Of a DNA stretch of 64,000 nt, positions 52,767-61,307 are shown in pieces (position 1 is the first letter of the stretch; each line of letters begins with the position of its first letter). A program made the position numbers and the translations under genes. The notes beneath the pieces were generated by a model, which was not told the DNA's origin, searched no databases, and saw only the letters and a list, made by a program, of their open reading frames with translations. Source of the stretch: Cellvibrio zantedeschiae (lineage in GTDB: Bacteria > Pseudomonadota > Gammaproteobacteria > Pseudomonadales > Cellvibrionaceae). The stretch is taken from the NCBI RefSeq assembly GCF_014652535.1, contig NZ_BMYZ01000004.1, forward strand, positions 14,844 through 78,843, written 5' to 3'.

Positions 52767-55256
52767 TTAGTGTTTCTCCTTGGCCGCTGCGCTGGCTGCG
52801 TTAGCCGCCAGAATATAAGCCGAGGTAGTGGCCACGGTATATTCGTTTTCAAACCACAGGAATGGCCAGTCGGTTTTCAGCTCGGGATAGTCCGGTTTGA
52901 TTACTAACGGACCCGGCACCATGCCACCTGCAATAAAGCTGTAGTCAGCGCGGTTGTGGCCGTAGGCGACCAGCTTGGAGCTGATGCCTATGGTGGATAC
53001 CAGCGAAACATTGTTTACCGGGTGGCGGCCCAGCATGTAATCCAGCGCATTGAGCGTGTATTCAACCCCAAAAATTTTGGGGAAGGCTTTATGGATGACA
53101 TACATGTTGGTTCCGAAAGTGGCCACCTGGATAGAACCTGCCCAGGAATGTTCACTAATGGGTACACCGAAGGGTGTGTTGGCAATCTGGTTATCAATGC
53201 GCTCTTTGGCTTTTACCGCAATTTCCTCTAAACGTTTACGGTAGGTGGCATCCATTAAAGGAATTGCCCGCGCCGCCGCACCGCCAACCCAGTCGAATTG
53301 AACATCAATCACAGGTAACAATTGCATCAGGCGATCTTTGTAAATTTTCTCGCCTTTGGTTGCGAGTAGAAGTTCAACGGTGGCCTGCACGTTAACCGCA
53401 TCGGGCGAGCGTGCAGGGAAGGGACCTTTATGGCGTTCCGCGAGCGGGAATTCCTTGCCTTGTTCGCGCGCCCAAAGTGCTTTGGCGGCGGTGAGGGCTT
53501 CAGCGGCCAATGGTGCGTCGAGTGCGGGCAGAGTACGCGCAGCGCCAGCGAGTGCAGTTGCTACATAAAGATTGTTGGACGGTCTATCGCTCGTGAAAGC
53601 CCAGCGGTCATCGGTCTTGCCCGAGCGATCACCTTTGGACTCATTTTCGCCTAAGGATGGATCGTAAAACTTGTTATCGGTTTGTGAGGATGCATCACCC
53701 AGGTGTGTGTATTGCTTCAAAGTAGGATCAATAATTCCCTGAATCGCATGACCGAAGATTTTGTATTGCGCCACTAACTGTCGAGTGCCATGGCGGATTT
53801 GCTGGAGCGAATCCTGCTGTCCGTCCGGTTTGCGGATTTCAACCTCACGCGCTGCCTCGTTCACGCTGGTTTCATCCCAATTCAGGCCAAAGAGTTCTTT
53901 GCCCCACACCAGGTCACGTACAACCCAGGAGTTGTCTGGTGTTTGGATATCGTAGTCGCCCGCATCCTGCCAACCGCCCACGCTTAAACCATCAATACGC
54001 TCGCCTGCTTTGAACGGAGAATCGAGTGATTCGCCCATTTTGTAACCATCGAAATGCACGAGATTGGCTGGTGCCTGACGGGCATCATCAAGATGAGAAG
54101 GTGCTGTCCATACGCGATAGCCCTCACGCACGCCCATGTGGTCCATCTGTGCAGGAAGGAAGGTATCAAGCGACGGCTGCCAGATATTGTTGTAGGCATT
54201 TTCGGCGATGCTGAAGGGCGTGGTGGTTTGCCCTGCGTAGGAAATAACGTAGAGGCCCGGCTCACGTACCGCTGAAAAATCAAAAGCGGAGTAGTTGTAG
54301 CGCTGCCATTTGCCTTTAGAGGTTAGCTTTCCACGCAGCGCGCTTTGCTTGCTGCCATCGGGCATCAGGCGCAGCAATTCGGCCTCGTCCGACCCTTTAA
54401 AGTTGGGGTCAAGCTCGATGATCGCCACTTTACTGCGCTGCGGCGTGTAGCCTGCCTGGTTGTAAGAAATTACCGGTTGGCGCGCCCAGTTGGGTAGGAC
54501 GTTGGGGCGCACATGCCAGACAACGGCTTCGTCTTTTGCGCCTGCCGCGACCAACGAACGCACAACAAACCAGCCATTTTGCGCACGGTTGCGGGCATCA
54601 TAAAGGGCTAACGGAGCCTTGTCTGACACTATGGTTACGCGAGTCAGCGGATCTTCCGGGGAAAGAGTGAAAGATTTACCGCCGGAAACCAGTGGCTCGG
54701 GATCTCCGCTTTTGTCATTCTTCATTGGCCCGGCAGGGTGGCGGGGGAAAAGGCCGGGTTGTTTGTCGCTCAGGTAGCTTTTACCAAAGTAGGTTGATGG
54801 CAAAAAGTCGAGGTTAAAGCCCACTTTGCCTTCCAGTGACTTTGGTAAAGGTTTGTCCAGATTAACCGCGATGCGGAATCCACCTTCTTCTGGAGTCACA
54901 GCTAATGTGTAGGACAAATCCACATTCGGGTAAGACGAGCGAACCAAAACCTGCGTGCCGCTGGCATCGCGAGTACGGCTCGCGAAGGTTGGTACCGGAT
55001 CCCACTGTTCCGGAGTCGCGCTCAGGCGCAAGGCACCATCGGTAGCTATGCGCTCACCGTGCAATACCATTTGCAGGCCGCCATTTTTTTCGTCAAAGAA
55101 AATAGGGCTAAAAGGATTGTGATCCAGAATGACCGTAAGGCCGGGTTGTTCCAAAGTGTCTTTAGGGGATATTGCAAGGCCCTCGGCCAATGCAGGTTGG
55201 GTGATTACCAAAGCCGATATGGTTGCTGCAAGCGCAACCTTTTTTTTGAGTAACAT
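52767..55256 (-). CDS. Secreted glycoside hydrolase family 9 enzyme (paralog)
   Basis: From the ATG at 55256 (AGGAAA before it) the protein is 829 residues with a signal peptide (LKKKVALAATISALVITQPALAEG, in parts). It has the Ig-like N-terminal part and the GH9 catalytic domain: GGWQDAGDYD (D431, D434) and the likely acid E805 in ENEYTV. It matches the gene at 37501 along its whole length, so the two are paralogs, although they are on opposite strands about 15 kb apart. Confidence 0.88.
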   Translation of the reverse strand: MLLKKKVALAATISALVITQPALAEGLAISPKDTLEQPGLTVILDHNPFSPIFFDEKNGGLQMVLHGERIATDGALRLSATPEQWDPVPTFASRTRDASGTQVLVRSSYPNVDLSYTLAVTPEEGGFRIAVNLDKPLPKSLEGKVGFNLDFLPSTYFGKSYLSDKQPGLFPRHPAGPMKNDKSGDPEPLVSGGKSFTLSPEDPLTRVTIVSDKAPLALYDARNRAQNGWFVVRSLVAAGAKDEAVVWHVRPNVLPNWARQPVISYNQAGYTPQRSKVAIIELDPNFKGSDEAELLRLMPDGSKQSALRGKLTSKGKWQRYNYSAFDFSAVREPGLYVISYAGQTTTPFSIAENAYNNIWQPSLDTFLPAQMDHMGVREGYRVWTAPSHLDDARQAPANLVHFDGYKMGESLDSPFKAGERIDGLSVGGWQDAGDYDIQTPDNSWVVRDLVWGKELFGLNWDETSVNEAAREVEIRKPDGQQDSLQQIRHGTRQLVAQYKIFGHAIQGIIDPTLKQYTHLGDASSQTDNKFYDPSLGENESKGDRSGKTDDRWAFTSDRPSNNLYVATALAGAARTLPALDAPLAAEALTAAKALWAREQGKEFPLAERHKGPFPARSPDAVNVQATVELLLATKGEKIYKDRLMQLLPVIDVQFDWVGGAAARAIPLMDATYRKRLEEIAVKAKERIDNQIANTPFGVPISEHSWAGSIQVATFGTNMYVIHKAFPKIFGVEYTLNALDYMLGRHPVNNVSLVSTIGISSKLVAYGHNRADYSFIAGGMVPGPLVIKPDYPELKTDWPFLWFENEYTVATTSAYILAANAASAAAKEKH

Positions 55257-55806
55257 CTTATTTCCTCTCAACTTATGATTGTGTTGACGCTGCTGTCAGT
55301 ATCAAAGGGCTGGCTGAGATTGATCTCGATTGTGATCCGAACCAGAGAAGTGGCGAGAAACTCACCGCTCATTGCTAGCTGTTATTGACATATTATCTGA
55401 CAACAGGCGGTATTCTGACACGAGCGAGAATGGATTGGTGCGGGGTAAAAGATGTTATCGATGTAAAGTTTGGTAAGTCGTTTTTTCACTATAAGAACAT
55501 CAATTTCTCGTTGGAATTTCCAGGTTATTGAAAATACGAAAGAAAAGAATAGAAGCGTCAACTCGTTCCCCTGCCGATAACTTCTTTAAAAATTCATTTA
55601 TTGCTAAGGCTTATATAGCTAGCCTTTTTCGCGTGGCATACAGAAGTAAACGGTCTAGCAACTGTGCTTGAATATCTTGCGGCTGCGCTATGCTTTATAA
55701 ACAGTTAGTGTTTCAGATTCACGGCGAGCATGCCGTGCGTTTATTTAATTATGGTGTTCGGAAGCACAAGCATCCCGCTAAGGCTGTAGACTAAGGAGCA
55801 ATTGAG
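55257..55806. other. Gene-free region upstream of second GH9 gene
   Basis: About 550 bp hold no supported gene. A pair of TTGACAT / CTGACAA half-sites at about 55385-55405 forms an imperfect inverted repeat that may be an operator for the GH9 gene. The region nearest 55807 contains a good ribosome site for the small gene there. Confidence 0.4.
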
Positions 55807-56022
55807 ATGAAAAAAATAGCACATCAAATGGGTGTTGGAATTGAGCTTGCGCGTACAGATGATCTCCGCGCAAAACTTATGGCAGAAATTGCTGAGTACC
55901 AATGTCAACAGGATGCTTTAAAACTTAACGGCAACTACGTTAATTTTACGATGATTCAAACCTATAAAGAGTTGATTGCGGCGCGCCGCGAAATGCTCAA
56001 GCATTTGCCGACCACGTATTAA
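55807..56022 (+). CDS. Small helical protein, paralog of the gene at 22482
   Basis: This 71-residue soluble helical protein has AAGGAGC before its ATG, a strong ribosome site. It shares AEIA, then MIQTYKELIAARREMLKHL with the protein at 22482-22712 (VILQTYRDMLESRFAVLHWL). No family name is known to me. The first 20 residues (KKIAHQMGVGIELARTDDLR) are not shared. It faces a GGDEF-EAL gene at its 3' end with a 6-bp gap. Confidence 0.68.
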   Translation: MKKIAHQMGVGIELARTDDLRAKLMAEIAEYQCQQDALKLNGNYVNFTMIQTYKELIAARREMLKHLPTTY

Positions 56023-56028
56023 TAAATT

Positions 56029-57933
56029 TTAAGCATGTTTCGGAATTGCGGCTAGCTTTGCGTTAGTTCGCTCAAAATAATTATTGCTACGCGTTTTGTA
56101 AAGGTTGTGCCAAGGCATCACTTGTTCAAGTGGCATAGGTTGGCTAATGACGTAGCCTTGTAACTGATCACAACCTAAAGCCCTTAAGCTTTCCAGTTGA
56201 TCATCGTTTTCTGCGCCTTCTGCCACCACTAATAAATTTAATGCGTGGGCGATAGAAACAATTCCACTCACAATATCTCTGTCGACTTGATTGTGCGGTA
56301 AATCGGTGACAAAAGATCGGTCAATTTTTAATGAGTTGAGTGGCAAATATTTTAAATAGGTTAGCGAAGAATATCCTGTACCAAAATCGTCTGCTGCAAC
56401 ACGCACCCCTAATTCCTGGCAGCGTAAAATAATTCTGCGCGCGCGTTCCATATCATCCAGCATTGCTGATTCTGTAATTTCAACAATCAATGAGTGACAT
56501 GCATCTGCATATTGTGTGTGAATTTTATGGAGCTCTTGCAAAAACGAAGGATGTAGAAAATGCCTTGCTGAAATATTGATGTGGATATCGTGAAAAAAAT
56601 CCTGGGTTTTCCATTCTGAAATTTGTTGTGCTGATTTTTGCAAAATCCAATTGCCAAAGCGAATTTCCAAATCGCCGCGGGCCGACTCAATAGCTTTTAT
56701 AATCGGTAAGGCGCCCACTAATTGGCCATCTGCTTTTTGCCAGCGAACCAGGCTTTCATAGCCTATAACGTGCTTGTTGCGCAACGAGATAATGGGTTGA
56801 TACCAAAGGCAGATTTCATCTGAATCCAGTGCGTTTTCAATATCGACCGCAGAAATCGATTTTTCGCTTTCACTAGTGGCAATGCGCGACGCAAAGTTAA
56901 ACCTGTCACCACCTTCTTTTTTTGCGGAGTACATGGCCGCATCTGCTTTGCGCAGCAGAGTATTTGGTTCGGTGCCGTCGACGGGCGAAAAAGCAATTCC
57001 AACACTGGCAGAAATTCGCCCGCGTTTTCGGCCTTTGCCAAAATGAATTCGCAACGCCTGGATAAAGCGAGTGGCCAGAATAGCTAAGCTATGCTCATCG
57101 CACTCTGCAATAATTAAAAATTCATCGCCCCCCAATCGACCAATACAATCGCTCTTGCGCACCACATCGCGCAAACGATTCGCAGCATCGCGCAGGATAT
57201 TATCGCCAACTTCATGGCCCCATTGGTCGTTAGCAGTTTTTAATCCATCCAGATCGATAAAAAATAATGCAAAGCTGCGATTGTGCCGTGCAAGTTGATC
57301 AGCTTTTTGATCAAGAAATTGCATTATGCCGTGGCGATTGTTGAGTTGGGTGAGTGGATCTATGCTAACCAATGAGCGCAATTGTTTTTCCAATTGCTCG
57401 CGATGACAAGCTACTGCAATTTGGCTGGCAATTCGTTCGGCCAATAAAAATATTTGTGGCGGAATAACATCTGCGGGTTCGCTGAACCAGGAGGATGCCA
57501 GCACGCCAATAACCTGGTCCGAGGATATTAAAGGAATAACAAAGTTGGCGGCCAATCCACCTTTAATGAGATCTGGCATTGCATCCATGTCTTGCGAATA
57601 GTCGCGTACATAAATGCTGCTTTTTAATTTAAGCGCGCGCCCGGCTATACCTTCATTTGCAGGAAAGCGCATGCCTTTGAACGGGTTGAGTCGTTCTTCT
57701 TGCGCGCCTTCGAATAAATGGTATTCAAAAAATTCGCGCCGCTCATCCAATAAAATTAAAGCTGCGCCGTCGGCGTTCAATAATTTACACACCGATGTGG
57801 CTGCTTTTTTAAAAAATATTTGGAAGTCTTGCTCAAGTGTGAGCGCGTCCATGGCTGCCAATAAAGCTGGGACTGTAGCCTTTCCCAAGAGAAAATCGTT
57901 CATAGCAATGTCTTTTTCAAGCGTAAATTTCAT
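56029..57933 (-). CDS. GAF-GGDEF-EAL cyclic di-GMP enzyme
   Basis: The 634-residue soluble protein has a GAF domain (~25-180), a GGDEF domain with intact GGDEF (RLGGDEFLII), an RKSD inhibitory site five residues before it, and an EAL domain with YESLVRW, DDFGTGYSSLTYLKYLP and EGAEN. Both active sites look intact, so it may make or degrade cyclic di-GMP. The ATG at 57933 is chosen over TTG at 57942; another ATG at 57903 is possible. The GAF domain likely senses a small ligand. Confidence 0.9.
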   Translation of the reverse strand: MKFTLEKDIAMNDFLLGKATVPALLAAMDALTLEQDFQIFFKKAATSVCKLLNADGAALILLDERREFFEYHLFEGAQEERLNPFKGMRFPANEGIAGRALKLKSSIYVRDYSQDMDAMPDLIKGGLAANFVIPLISSDQVIGVLASSWFSEPADVIPPQIFLLAERIASQIAVACHREQLEKQLRSLVSIDPLTQLNNRHGIMQFLDQKADQLARHNRSFALFFIDLDGLKTANDQWGHEVGDNILRDAANRLRDVVRKSDCIGRLGGDEFLIIAECDEHSLAILATRFIQALRIHFGKGRKRGRISASVGIAFSPVDGTEPNTLLRKADAAMYSAKKEGGDRFNFASRIATSESEKSISAVDIENALDSDEICLWYQPIISLRNKHVIGYESLVRWQKADGQLVGALPIIKAIESARGDLEIRFGNWILQKSAQQISEWKTQDFFHDIHINISARHFLHPSFLQELHKIHTQYADACHSLIVEITESAMLDDMERARRIILRCQELGVRVAADDFGTGYSSLTYLKYLPLNSLKIDRSFVTDLPHNQVDRDIVSGIVSIAHALNLLVVAEGAENDDQLESLRALGCDQLQGYVISQPMPLEQVMPWHNLYKTRSNNYFERTNAKLAAIPKHA

Positions 57934-58119
57934 ACGCGGCAAATGTAAATAGCAAAGACTTTGCCAAAACCATCAAATAGTCATATTTACCACGATAATT
58001 TTGTAATCGATGACATTTCTAAATGAAAATGCCACTTAATGGCACAAAAAGGCGACCCAAAAGTAAATAAAGGAGGATTGAAAAATTATTGAGTAAATTG
58101 CGCGGCTGCAATAGCGCGC

Positions 58120-58162
58120 ATAAAAATAAACTTGTGCACCACATAAATGCGCACAAGTTTAA
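58120..58162 (-). terminator. Terminator of moaB
   Basis: AAACTTGTGC pairs with GCACAAGTTT around a 13-base loop; on the minus strand TTTATTTTTATG follows. Confidence 0.65.
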
Positions 58163-58172
58163 TGGGAAGATT

Positions 58173-58685
58173 TTATTGAATTCGTAATTGGCCTACAAAA
58201 TTACACGGCTTATGGCGGCTGTCTAATTGTTCGGCAATAATTTTTTCCCACGCAGTAACGCAAGCACCAGTCGATCCCGGTAGGCAAAAAATTAGCGTGC
58301 GGTTTGCAAGGCCTGCGGTTGCGCGCGATTGAATGGTAGAGGTTCCAATTTCGTCGTACGAAACCTGGCGAAACAATTCACCAAAGCCCACCACCGTTTT
58401 ATCAAACAAAGGTGTAACTGCTTCAGTGGTGCTATCGCGACCTGCAAAGCCGGTTCCGCCAGTAATCAAAACAACTTGTGCCTGCTTATCTGCAATCCAT
58501 TGTGAAACAACGGCGCGAATTTGATAAATATCATCAATCACTAAATTACGGTCGTGCAATGTGTGGCCGGCAGCCGTTAATAAATCTTGCAGCTTTTGGC
58601 CTGAGGTATCTGTCTCCAGCGAGCGGGTGTCGGATACGGTGAGGATGCAAATATTCAGCGGTTCAAATTCTTTTTGGGATGACAT
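58173..58685 (-). CDS. moaB: Molybdenum cofactor biosynthesis protein MoaB
   Basis: The 170-residue protein has the MoaB/MogA signature (TVSDTRSLETDTSGQKL, ITGGTGFAGRDSTTEAVTPL in parts). It adenylates molybdopterin or an equivalent step in molybdenum cofactor synthesis. AGGA before the ATG is the ribosome site. It follows moaA by about 130 bp, a space that contains a REP-like element, so the two are probably one unit. Confidence 0.94.
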   Translation of the reverse strand: MSSQKEFEPLNICILTVSDTRSLETDTSGQKLQDLLTAAGHTLHDRNLVIDDIYQIRAVVSQWIADKQAQVVLITGGTGFAGRDSTTEAVTPLFDKTVVGFGELFRQVSYDEIGTSTIQSRATAGLANRTLIFCLPGSTGACVTAWEKIIAEQLDSRHKPCNFVGQLRIQ

Positions 58686-58746
58686 GGAAATCCTGTGATA
58701 ATTAATGACGACGCTTTCTCTCAGCGTTTAAAAAAGTTGGCGGTTT

Positions 58747-58789
58747 AGTAGGGAGTCGTCATCCCCGCTACGCGAGGATGACGACTCCC
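58747..58789. repeat. REP-like palindromic repeat, copy 2
   Basis: GGGAGTCGTCATCC at 58751-58764 pairs with GGATGACGACTCCC at 58776-58789. It is the second copy of the repeat at 40084 and lies between moaA and moaB. Confidence 0.8.
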
Positions 58790-58812
58790 TGTTTAACAAA
58801 TGCTGTTAGGCT

Positions 58813-59823
58813 TTACCCCCCCGTCACACTCATAAATCGCAATATTTGCGGCTCATCTGCTAAATCAAAATCATGTTTTTCGGGTTTATGCACAATCGCC
58901 TTTAGTAGGGTTTCGCGCAAGGTCAGCTCCGGGGTAGGGCTGGAGCGCATGGCGCTGCGCAAATCGGCGCTGTTTTCTTGTCCCAGGCAGAGGATTAGCT
59001 TGCCGGTTGCGGTAATGCGGACGCGGTTGCAGCTGCTGCAAAAATTCTCGGAGTGGGGCGAGATAAAGCCAACCCGTGACCCGAAACCTTCGGCCTGCCA
59101 GTATCGCGATGGCCCGCCGGTCGTTGTTGAGCTGGGCTTCAAAAGAATGTGTTGCGCAATTTGTACCCGCAGCTCCGCACTGCTTACAAACTCCGCTGCT
59201 CGACCATGCCCATCTACCTTGCCTAGCGGCATTTCCTCGATAAAACTGATATCAAGCCCCTCGTTTAACGCAAATCGCACCAGCTCGGTCGCTTCATCGG
59301 CGTTGTAGTGCTTGAGGGCAACGCAATTGAGTTTAATGTGTTGGAAGCCCGCCCGCTGCGCCGCCTTTATGCCTTCAAATACTTGGTTGATATCACCAAA
59401 ACGGGTTAGCTGCCTGAAGCGTTCCGGGCTGAGGGTATCCAAGCTGATATTGATGCGATCTACGCCTGCATCTTTTAATGCTTGGGCGTGCTTGGCGAGG
59501 TGGGTGCCATTGGTGGTAAGGCAGAGTTCCTTAAGTTGCGGGATTTGCCCCAGGTTTTGCATTAATTCGATAATTCCGCCGCGAATCAAGGGCTCACCAC
59601 CGGTAATTCGCAACTTGGTGACGCCCAGGTCACACAGCGTTTTTCCCAATAACGCCAACTCTTCTATAGAAAGTACTTCTGTTCTCGGCAAGAAAGTCAT
59701 GTCTTCCGCCATGCAGTAAATGCAGCGTAAGTCGCATCTATCTGTCACCGACAGGCGCACGTAAGTAATGGCGCGGCCAAAACTATCGACGAGGGCGGGT
59801 GATATAGATGGTATGGAGTGCAT
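58813..59823 (-). CDS. moaA: GTP 3',8-cyclase MoaA
   Basis: The 336-residue radical SAM enzyme starts molybdenum cofactor synthesis from GTP. The N-terminal cluster motif has C30, C34 and C37 (DRCDLRCIYCMAED), the second cluster lies in FCSSCNRVRIT and a later Cys (LILCLG), and the protein ends in the usual GG. RITGGEPLIR is present. Nitrate reductase needs this cofactor, which fits the nitrite reduction genes next door. Confidence 0.96.
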   Translation of the reverse strand: MHSIPSISPALVDSFGRAITYVRLSVTDRCDLRCIYCMAEDMTFLPRTEVLSIEELALLGKTLCDLGVTKLRITGGEPLIRGGIIELMQNLGQIPQLKELCLTTNGTHLAKHAQALKDAGVDRINISLDTLSPERFRQLTRFGDINQVFEGIKAAQRAGFQHIKLNCVALKHYNADEATELVRFALNEGLDISFIEEMPLGKVDGHGRAAEFVSSAELRVQIAQHILLKPSSTTTGGPSRYWQAEGFGSRVGFISPHSENFCSSCNRVRITATGKLILCLGQENSADLRSAMRSSPTPELTLRETLLKAIVHKPEKHDFDLADEPQILRFMSVTGG

Positions 59824-60340
59824 GGCAATATTCGTATGGGTGATTGCTTACTTTATAGCGCTATCGGGAGCCACTCAAGTTACACCTGAGCAATAAACTA
59901 TTTCTATTTTCGATCTAATAGTCTGGGCTTGAGGTTCTTGAGCACTTATCAAGCCAAGCATCCAGCCTGGATACTAAATTTCATGCTCCAAAACGGTGAA
60001 TTTGGCATATCCAACCCGAAATTTGCAAATCAATTAGGGTGAAGCTTGGTTAAAGATGGTTAGCGAATATGGCCGGTTGAGATTTTTTACATCAAAAAAT
60101 TAAAAATGCATTTTTATGGATCACTGTGCACCATTACTTTGTTTTATATGTGTGCATAACGAAAAAATCAAAAGATATATTTTTGCTTTCTTATGGCGCG
60201 CGCATGCACCAATAAAAATCACGCGCTCTTCTTTGTTCTTCCTGATTTGAATAGGGAAGAGCCTGCATACTTGCGAGGCTCGTTGATTAAACCTATGAAA
60301 TAAAAGGGTTTTATTTTTAGCTTTACGCATTTTTTTACAT

Positions 60341-60356
60341 TGGCACTGCGCTTGCA
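60341..60356 (+). promoter_or_regulatory. Sigma-54 promoter
   Basis: TGGCAC at 60341-60346, five bases, then TTGCA at 60352-60356 matches the -24/-12 consensus at every key base. The predicted start of transcription is near 60367, leaving a leader of about 47 bases before the SUMT gene. Confidence 0.88.
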
Positions 60357-60373
60357 CAATCCCTTTCATGCAA

Positions 60374-60394
60374 ACCTGGAGAATTAATCCAGGT
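60374..60394 (+). promoter_or_regulatory. Leader stem-loop before the SUMT gene
   Basis: ACCTGGA pairs with TCCAGGT around a 7-base loop in the predicted 5' leader. No T run follows, so it is not a plain terminator; it could affect translation or mRNA stability. Confidence 0.55.
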
Positions 60395-60413
60395 AAACCT
60401 GAAAGGTGCCACT

Positions 60414-61256
60414 ATGAAACATACCGTCACAAATACCAAAACATCCACGCCTATCAACGGTCGTGTGAATGATTTGCACAAGCCACGCTCAGCGCGTACG
60501 GGCAAAGTGTGGTTGGTTGGCGCCGGCCCAGGCGATGCAGATTTGTTAACCGTAAAAGCACTGCGTGCAATTAACTCTGCCGACATCATTTTTTACGATC
60601 AATTAGTCAGCGAAGAAATCTGCGCACTCTTTCCCAAAGATACGCCTGCGCTCTACGTCGGCAAAGTTAAAAACAACCACAGTATTCCCCAAGAAGATTT
60701 AAACCAATTGCTCGTTAATCAAGCGCAATTGGGTTTGAACGTGTGCCGCATTAAAGGTGGCGATCCTTTTGTATTTGGTCGCGGCGGTGAGGAGTTGCTA
60801 GAGCTGCGCAAAGCAGGTGTTGAGGCGGAAGTAGTTCCAGGTATTACCTCTGCATCGGGTTGCAGCACATATGCGGATATCCCTCTGACTCACCGCGGCA
60901 TTGCACAAGGTTGCACTTTTGTAACTGGTCATGCCGAAAAAACTCTCGACGTAAATTGGAATGCGCTCGCGCAATTAAATCACACCCTGGTGTTTTACAT
61001 GGGTCTGACTCGCGCTGGCGATATTTCTGACAACTTATTAGCAGGCGGGGTGGCGGCAGATACTCCGGTAGCGATTATCGAAAACGGTTGCCGCAAAGAC
61101 CAACGCGACATTATTACTGATTTGGCAAATTTCCCGGTTGCGGTGTTGCGTGAGAAAGTGAAATCACCAGCGCTGATTATCGTTGGCAAAGTTGTGAACA
61201 TGAAAGAACAGTTACAAGTTGAAGCCTGGATTAAAGAAGCTCAGCTATCAGCTTAA
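60414..61256 (+). CDS. cobA: Uroporphyrinogen-III C-methyltransferase (SUMT)
   Basis: The 280-residue enzyme methylates uroporphyrinogen III twice to make precorrin-2, the precursor of siroheme. Motifs are VWLVGAGPGDADLLT (residues ~30-44), the GGDPFVFGRGGEE loop and VVPGITSA. It has an extra 25-residue N-terminus. AAAGG before the ATG serves as ribosome site. It is followed 51 bp later by nirB, whose product needs siroheme. Whether it is cobA- or nirE-like cannot be decided here. Confidence 0.94.
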   Translation: MKHTVTNTKTSTPINGRVNDLHKPRSARTGKVWLVGAGPGDADLLTVKALRAINSADIIFYDQLVSEEICALFPKDTPALYVGKVKNNHSIPQEDLNQLLVNQAQLGLNVCRIKGGDPFVFGRGGEELLELRKAGVEAEVVPGITSASGCSTYADIPLTHRGIAQGCTFVTGHAEKTLDVNWNALAQLNHTLVFYMGLTRAGDISDNLLAGGVAADTPVAIIENGCRKDQRDIITDLANFPVAVLREKVKSPALIIVGKVVNMKEQLQVEAWIKEAQLSA

Positions 61257-61307
61257 TCAAATTTATTTTTAGTTAAACCAAAAAGCGTTAAAAAACGTGA
61301 GGCAATT

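Larger units (their letters stand above)
59824..60413. other. Divergent regulatory region of moaA and the siroheme/nitrite reductase operon
   Basis: This 590-bp region contains no supported gene. It has a sigma-54 promoter, a leader hairpin, and two TGCACC half-sites (60127, 60205) resembling NtrC half-sites. Confidence 0.5.

Noticed and set aside
60121-60369. 82-residue minus-strand open frame before the SUMT gene
   Set aside because: It runs through the sigma-54 promoter and has no ribosome site or family pattern.
60362-60406. Long leader stem pairing CCTTTC with GAAAGG over the SUMT ribosome site
   Set aside because: The CCTTTC arm lies at or before the predicted transcription start (about 60367), so most of it would not be in the RNA.
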